This document shows positions 58,552 through 64,000 of a stretch of DNA of 64,000 bases, one piece after another. Both the position numbers and the translations under genes were made by a program. Below the pieces are notes generated by a model that worked only from the letters and a program-made list of their open reading frames with translations, searched no databases and was not told the DNA's origin. The DNA comes from Balaenoptera acutorostrata (taxonomy: Eukaryota > Chordata > Mammalia > Artiodactyla > Balaenopteridae). How positions within the stretch are numbered: position 1 is the first letter of the stretch; each line of letters opens with the position of its first letter. The DNA lies in the NCBI RefSeq assembly GCF_949987535.1, contig NW_026645837.1, positions 62,001 to 126,000 on the forward strand. The letters run 5' to 3'.

Positions 58552-61500
58552 TCAAGGGTAGCTTAGGGTTAGGGTTAGGGTTAGGGTTAGGGTTAGGGTG
58601 AGGGTTAGGGTATGGCTTAGGGTACGGGTTCGGGGAGGGGTTCGGGTAGGGCGTAGGGTATGTGTTAGGGTTAGGGTTAGAGTTAGTGTTAGGGTTAGGG
58701 CTCGGTTTAGGGTATGGGTTAGGATTAGGGTACGCGTTAGGGTTAGGGTAGGGGTTAGGGTTAGGGTACGCGTTAGGGTGAGGGTAGTTATTAAACCTAT
58801 CCCACTCTCTAGATACCCCTTAGCACGTAAAGGAATATTATTTGGGGGTCCAGCCATGGAGAAGAGTTTAGACACTAGGAGAAGATAAGGAACACACCCA
58901 TTATCACGAAATCACATTAGGATTCTCTTTTTAACCTGTTCCTTAAAACACTAGTGCTTAGGAAATCTATTGGAGGCAGAAGCAGTCAAGGGTAGCTTAG
59001 GGTTAGGGTTAGGTTTAGGGTGAGGGTTAGGGTATGGCTTAGGGTACGGGTTTGGGGAGGGGTTCGGGTAGGGCGTAGGGTATGGGTTAGGGTTAGGGTT
59101 AGGGTTAGTGTTAGGGTTAGGGCTCGGTTTAGGGTACGGGTTAGGATTAGGGTACGCGTTAGTGTTAGGGTAGTGGTTAGGGTTAGGGTACGCGTTAGGG
59201 TGGGGGTAGTTATTAAACCTATGACACTCTCTTGATACCCCTTAGCACGTAAAGGAATATTATTTGGGGGTCCAGCCTTGGAGAAGAGTTTAGACACGAG
59301 GAGAATATAAGGAACACACCCATTATCAAGAAATCACATTAGGATTCTCTTTTTAACCTGTTCCTTAAAACACTAGTGCTTAGGAAATCTATTGGAGGCA
59401 GAAGCAGTCAAGGGTAGCTTAGGGTTAGGGTTAGGGTTAGGGTGAGGGTTAGGGTACGGCTTAGGGTACGGGTTCGGGGAGGGGTTCGGGTAGGGCGTAG
59501 GGTATGGGTTAGGGTTAGGGTTAGGGCTAGTGTTAGGGATAGGGCTCGGTTTAGGTAACGGGGTAGGATTAGGGTACGCGTTAGGGTTAGGGTAGGGGTT
59601 AGGGTTAATATATGCGTTAGAGTGAGGGTAGTTATTAAACCTATCCCACTCTCTAGATAGCCCTTAGCACGTAAAGGAATATTATTTGGGGGTCCAGCCA
59701 TGGAGAAGAGTTTAGACACGAGGAGAAGATAAGGAACACACCCATTATCAAGAAATCACATTAGGATTCTCTTTTTAACCTGTTCCTTAAATCACTAGTG
59801 CTTAGGAAATCTATTGGAGGCAGAAGCCGTCAAGGGTAGCTTAGGGTTAGGGTTAGGGTTAGGGTGAGGGTTAGGGTACGGCTTAGGGTACGGGTTCGGG
59901 GAGGGGTTCAGGTAGGGCATAGGGTATGGGTTAGAGTTAGGGTTAGGGTTAGTGTTAGGGTTAGGGCTCGGTTTAGGGTACGGGTTAGGATTAGGGTACG
60001 CGTTAGGGTTAGGGTTGGGGTTAGGGTTAGGGTACGCGTTAGGGTGGGGGTAGTTATTAAACTTATCACACTCTCTAGATACCCCTTAGCACGTAAACGA
60101 ATATTATTTGGGGATCCAGCCATGGAGAAGAGTTTAGACACGAGGAGAAGATAAGGAACACACCCATTATCAAGAAATCACATTAGGATTCTCTTTTTAA
60201 CCTGTTCCTTAAAACACTAGTGCTTAGGAAATCTATTGGAGGCAGAAGCAGTCAAGGGTAGCTTAGGGTTAGGGTTAGGGTTAGGGTGAGGGTTAGGGTA
60301 CGGCTTAGGGTACGGGTTCGGGGAGGGGTTCGGGTAGGGCGTAGGGTATGGGTTAGGGTTAGGGTTAGGGCTAGTGTTAGGGTTAGGGCTCGGTTTAGGG
60401 TACGGGTTAGGATTAGGGTACGCGTTAGGGTTAGGGTAGGCGTTAGGGTTAGGGTACGCGTTAGGGTGAGGGTAGTTATTAAACCTATCCCACTCTCTAG
60501 ATACCCCTTAGCACGTAAAGGAATATTATTTGGGGGTCCAGCCATGGAGAAGAGTTTAGACACTAGGAGAAAATAAGGAACACACCCATTATCAAGAAAT
60601 CACATTAGGATTCTCTTTTTAACCTGTTCCTTAAAACACTAGTGCTTAGGAAATCTATTGGAGGCAGAAGCAGTCAAGGGTAGCTTAGGGTTAGGGTTAG
60701 GGTTAGGGTGAGGGTTAGGGTACGGCTTAGGGTACGGGTTCGGGGAGGTGTTCGGGTAGGGCGTAGGCTATGGGTTAGGGTTAGGGTTAGGGTTAGTGTT
60801 AGGATTAGGGCTCGGTTTAGGGTACGGGTTAGGATTAGGGTACGCGTTAGTGTTAGGGTAGGGGTTAGGGTTAGGGTACGCGATAGGGTGAGGTTAGTTA
60901 TTAAACCTATCCCACTCTCTAGATACCCCTTAGCACGTAAAGGAATGTTATTTGGGGGTCCAGCCATGGAGAAGAGTTTAGACACTAGGAGAAGATAAGG
61001 AACACACCCATTATCAAGAAATCACATTAGGATTCTCTTTTTAACCTGTTCCTTAAAACACTAGTGCTTAGGAAATCTATTGGAGGCAGAAGCAGTCAAG
61101 GGTAGCTTAGGGTTAGGGTTAGGGTTAGGGTGAGGGTTAGGGTATGGCTTAGGGTACGGGTTCGGGGAGGGGTTCGGGTAGGGCGTAGGGTATGGGTTAG
61201 GGTTAGGGTTAGGGCTAGTGTTAGGGTTAGGGCTCGGTTAAAGGTTCGGGTTAGGATTAGGGTACGCGTTAGGGTGAGGGTAGTTATTAAACCTATCCCA
61301 CTCTCTAGATACCCCTTAGCACGTAAAGGAATATTATTTGGGGGTCCAGCCATGGAGAAGAGTTTAGACACTAGGAGAAGATAAGGAACACACCCATTAT
61401 CACGAAAACACATTAGGATTCTCTTTTTAACCTGTTCCTTAAAACACTAGTGCTAAGGAAATCTATTGGAAGCAGAAGCAGTCAAGGGTAGCTTAGGGTT

Positions 61501-64000
61501 AGGGTTAGGGTTAGGGTGAGGGCTAGGGTATGGCTTACGGTACGGGTTCGGGGAGGGGTTCGGGTAGGGCGTAGGGTATGGGTTAGGGTTAGTGTTATGG
61601 TTAGGGCTCGGTTTAGGGTACGGGTTAGGATTAGGGTACGCGTTAGGGTTAGGGTAGGGGTTAGGGTTAGGGTACGTGTTAGGGTGAGGGTAGTTATTAA
61701 ACCTATCACACTCTCTAGATACCCCTTAGCACATAAAGGAATATTATTTGGGGGTCCAGCCATGGAGAAGAGTTTAGACACGAGGAGAAGATAAGGAACA
61801 CACCCATTATCAAGAAATCACATTAGGATTCTCTTTTTAACATGTTCCTTAAAACACTAGTGCTTAGGAAATCTATTGGAGGCAGAAGCCGTCAAGGGTA
61901 GCTTAGGGTTAGGGTTAGGGTTAGGTTTAGAGTGAGGGTTAGGGTACGGCTTAGGGCACGGGTTCGGGGAGGGGTTCGGGTAGGGCGTAGGGTATGGGTT
62001 AGGGTTAGGGTTAGGGTTAGTGTTAGGGTTAGGGCTCGGTTTAGGGTACGGGTTAGGATTAGGGTACGCGTTAGGGTTAGTGTACGCGTTAGGGTGAGGG
62101 TAGTTATTAAACCTATCCCACTCTCTAGATACCCCTTAGCACGTACAGGAATATTATTGGGGGTCCAGCCATGGAGAAGAGTTTAGACACTAGGAGAAGA
62201 TAAGGAACACACCCATTATCACGAAATCACATTAGGATTCTCTTTTTAACCTGTTCCTTAAAACACTAGTGCTTAGGAAATCTATTGGAGGCAGAAGCAG
62301 TCAAGGGTAGCTTAGGGTTAGGGTTAGGGTTAGGGTGAGGGTTAGGGTACGGCTTAGGGTACGGGTTCGGGGAGGGGTTCGGGTAGGGCGTAGGGTATGG
62401 GTTAGGGTTAGGGTTAGGGCTAGTGTTAGGGTTAGGGCTCGGTTTAGGATACGGGTTAGGATTAGGGTATGCGTTAGGGTTAGGGTAGGTGTTAGGGTTA
62501 GGGTACGCGATAGGGTGAGGTTAGTTATTAAACCTATCCCACTCTCTAGATACCCCTTAGCACGTAAAGGAATATTATTTGGGGGTCCAGCCATGGAGAA
62601 GAGTTTAGACACGAGGAGAAGATAAGGAACACACCCATTATCAAGAAATCACATTAGGATTCTCTTTTTAACCTGTTCCTTAAAACACTAGTGCTTAGGA
62701 AATCTATTGGAGGCAGAAGCAGTCAAGGGTAGCTTAGGGTTAGGGTTAGGGTTAGGGTGAGGGTTAGGGTATGGCTTAGGGTACGGGTTCGGGGAGGGGT
62801 TCGGGTAGGGCGTAGGGTATGGGTTAGGGTTAGGGTTAGGGCTAGTGTTAGGGTTAGGGCTCGGTTTGGGGTACGGGTTAGGATTAGGGTACGCGTTAGG
62901 GTTAGGGTAGGGGTTAGGGTTAGGGTACACGTTAGGGTGAGGGTAGTTATTAAACCTATCACACTCTCTAGATACCCCTTAGCACGTAAAGGAATATTAT
63001 TTGGGGGTCCAGCCATGGAAAAGTGTTTAGACAAGAGGAGAAGGTAAGGAACACACCCATTATCAAGAAATCACATTAGGATTCTCTTTTTAACCTGTTC
63101 CTTAAATCACTAGTGCTTAGGAAATCTATTGGAGGCAGAAGCCGTCAAGGGTAGCTTAGGGTTAGGGTTAGGGTTAGGGTGAGGGTTAGGGTACGGCTTA
63201 GGGTACGGGTTCAGGGAGGGATTCGGGTAGGGCGTAGGGTATGGGTTAGAGTTAGGGTTAGGGTTTGTGTTAGGGTTAGGGCTCGGTTAAGGTTTCGGGT
63301 TAGGATTAGGGTACGCGTTAGTGTTAGGGTAGGGGTTAGGGTTAGGGTACGCTTTAGGGTGAGGGTAGTTATTAAACCTATCCCACTCTCTAGATACCCC
63401 TTAGCACGTAAAGGAATATTATTTGGGGGTCCAGCCATGGAGAAGGGTTTAGACACTAGGAGAAGATAAGGAACACACCCATTATCACGAAATCACATTA
63501 GGATTCTCTTTTTAACCTGTTCCTTAAAACACTAGTGCTTAGGAAATCTATTGGAGGCAGAAGCAGTCAAGGGTAGCTTAGGGTTAGGGTTAGGGTTAGG
63601 GTGAGGGTTAGGGTACGGTTTAGGGTACGGGTTCAGGGAGGGGTTCGGGTAGGGCGTAGAGTATGGGTTAGGGTTAGGGTTTGAGTTAGTGTTAGGGTTA
63701 GGGCTCGGTTTAGGGTACCCGTTAGGATTAGGGTACGTGCTAGGGTTAGGGTAGCGGTTAGGGTTAGGGTACGCGTTATGGTGAGGGTAGTTAATAAACC
63801 TATCCCACTCTCTAGATACCCCTTAGCACGTATAGGAATATTATTTGGGGGTCCAGCCATGGAGAAGAGTTTAGACACTAGGAGAAGATAAGGAACACAC
63901 CCATTATCACGGAATCACATTAGGATTCTCTTTTTAACCTGTTCCTTAAAACACTAGTGCTTAGGAAATCTATTGGAGGCAGAAGCAGTCAAGGGTAGCT
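58552..64000 (+). repeat. Heterogeneous monomers at the right end
   Basis: Monomers start at 58552 (434), 58986 (422), 59408 (422), 59830 (422), 60252 (422), 60674 (422), 61096 (386), 61482 (410), 61892 (409), 62301 (422), 62723 (422), 63145 (422), 63567 (422), and a partial one at 63989. They belong to the same family and keep the orientation, but I see no multi-monomer unit repeated here or matched at a constant offset to the left. Many have private substitutions (TTAATATATGCG near 59606, GGTAACGGGG near 59555, GTACCCGTTAGG near 63716). This may be the flank of the homogenised array. Confidence 0.85.
61096..61481 (+). repeat. Second, independent-looking 386-bp monomer
   Basis: Thirty-six bp are missing at the same place as in D6 monomers, but the flanking bases differ: it reads TACGCGTTAGGGTGAGGG rather than the D6 TACTCGTTAGGGTGGGGG, and has GGTTAAAGGTTCGGG upstream. 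The same-sized loss on a different background suggests a recurrent event at the 36-bp direct repeat. Confidence 0.8.

Larger units (their letters stand above)
1..64000 (+). repeat. Telomere-like satellite array, ~422-bp monomer, fills the window
   Basis: The whole window is head-to-tail copies of one monomer in one orientation. I marked each copy at the T of TCA in the motif GTCAAGGGTAGCTTA (some copies vary). There are 154 such anchors, first at 47 and last at 63989, so 153 full monomers with mean length about 418 bp. Most are 422 bp; recurring other lengths are 386, 403/404, 421, 428 and 434, and single cases are 354, 397, 409, 425 and 458. Each monomer has a degenerate GGGTTA half and a spacer half. 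Single-copy restriction motifs per typical monomer are ACTAGT, CCATGG and TCTAGA, all in the spacer. No unrelated insertion, gene or gap interrupts the array. Seen directly: the periodicity. Inferred: subtelomeric or interstitial location in a eukaryote with TTAGGG-type telomeres. Confidence 0.98.

Noticed and set aside
47..63878. About 100-codon open frames on both strands in most monomers, some with internal ATG (the spacer CCATGG) and Arg-rich or Thr-rich products
   Set aside because: They are dipeptide translations of a 6-bp repeat, overlap on opposite strands, often start at GTG, and change frame or length whenever the monomer subtype changes. No domain, no codon bias, no promoter.
1..64000. 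CRISPR-like array (regular repeats)
   Set aside because: The repeat is 422 bp, with no short palindromic repeat or variable spacers and no cas genes. The spacer half is itself conserved.
1..64000. Functional terminal telomere
   Set aside because: Hexamers are heavily degenerate and regularly interrupted by a 212-bp spacer; no pure TTAGGG tract reaches either edge.
1..64000. rDNA intergenic spacer repeats
   Set aside because: No rRNA gene sequence or terminator-box motif appears anywhere in 64 kb.

Overview
This window is one uninterrupted satellite DNA array. I find no credible protein gene, RNA gene, transposon or CRISPR array. Marking each monomer at the conserved TCAAGGGTAGCTTA-like motif (the T of TCA) gives 154 anchors from 47 to 63989. 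They define 153 complete head-to-tail monomers averaging about 418 bp, plus a partial monomer at each edge. All point the same way, and nothing else interrupts them.

The standard monomer is 422 bp and has two nearly equal halves. The first (anchor+14, 210 bp) is 35 hexamers that are all variants of GGGTTA, that is, degenerate TTAGGG telomere repeats, kept in exact 6-bp register. The second (212 bp) is a non-telomeric spacer of ordinary composition. Length variants (354, 386, 397, 403/404, 409/410, 428, 434, 458 bp) come almost entirely from gain or loss of whole hexamers. The exceptions are a 1-bp spacer deletion in the 403-bp class, 1-bp losses in the 421-bp monomers and one 425-bp monomer.

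The organism must be a eukaryote. The hexamer points to a lineage with TTAGGG telomeres (for example vertebrates and many other animals, many fungi, kinetoplastids), but nothing here identifies the species. A subtelomeric or interstitial telomere-like satellite is the natural reading. If the orientation follows the usual rule (G-rich strand 5'->3' toward the end), the chromosome end lies beyond the right edge.

Layout, using shorthand monomer types defined in the entries (S, A, H, D3, D6, K, L, R, E, P, X, V, F): 1-6192 is an 8-monomer, 3266-bp higher-order repeat (HOR) in almost two copies. 6193-8265 holds V, L and D3 monomers shared with later blocks. 8266-17587 is a long segment duplicated at 40371-48397, about 31 kb away, with a few clean internal losses. 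17588-19697 is a 4-monomer (1688-bp) repeat. 19698-33819 is a 17-monomer, 7061-bp HOR in two near-identical copies. 33820-38359 is a patchwork with chimeric monomers and a 3-monomer tandem duplication. 38360-41196 contains diverged monomers, including the shortest. 48398-58551 re-uses R/A/E/P modules at offsets of 7206 and about 7620 bp. 58552-64000 is a more heterogeneous set with no long HOR seen.

The biological content is therefore a record of satellite evolution: unequal exchange or amplification of blocks of 3, 4, 5, 8 and 17 monomers, chimeric monomers at block junctions, and hexamer-register slippage inside the telomere-like half. The many 67-118 codon open frames, one per monomer on either strand, follow from a 6-bp repeat (two codons) and are not genes.
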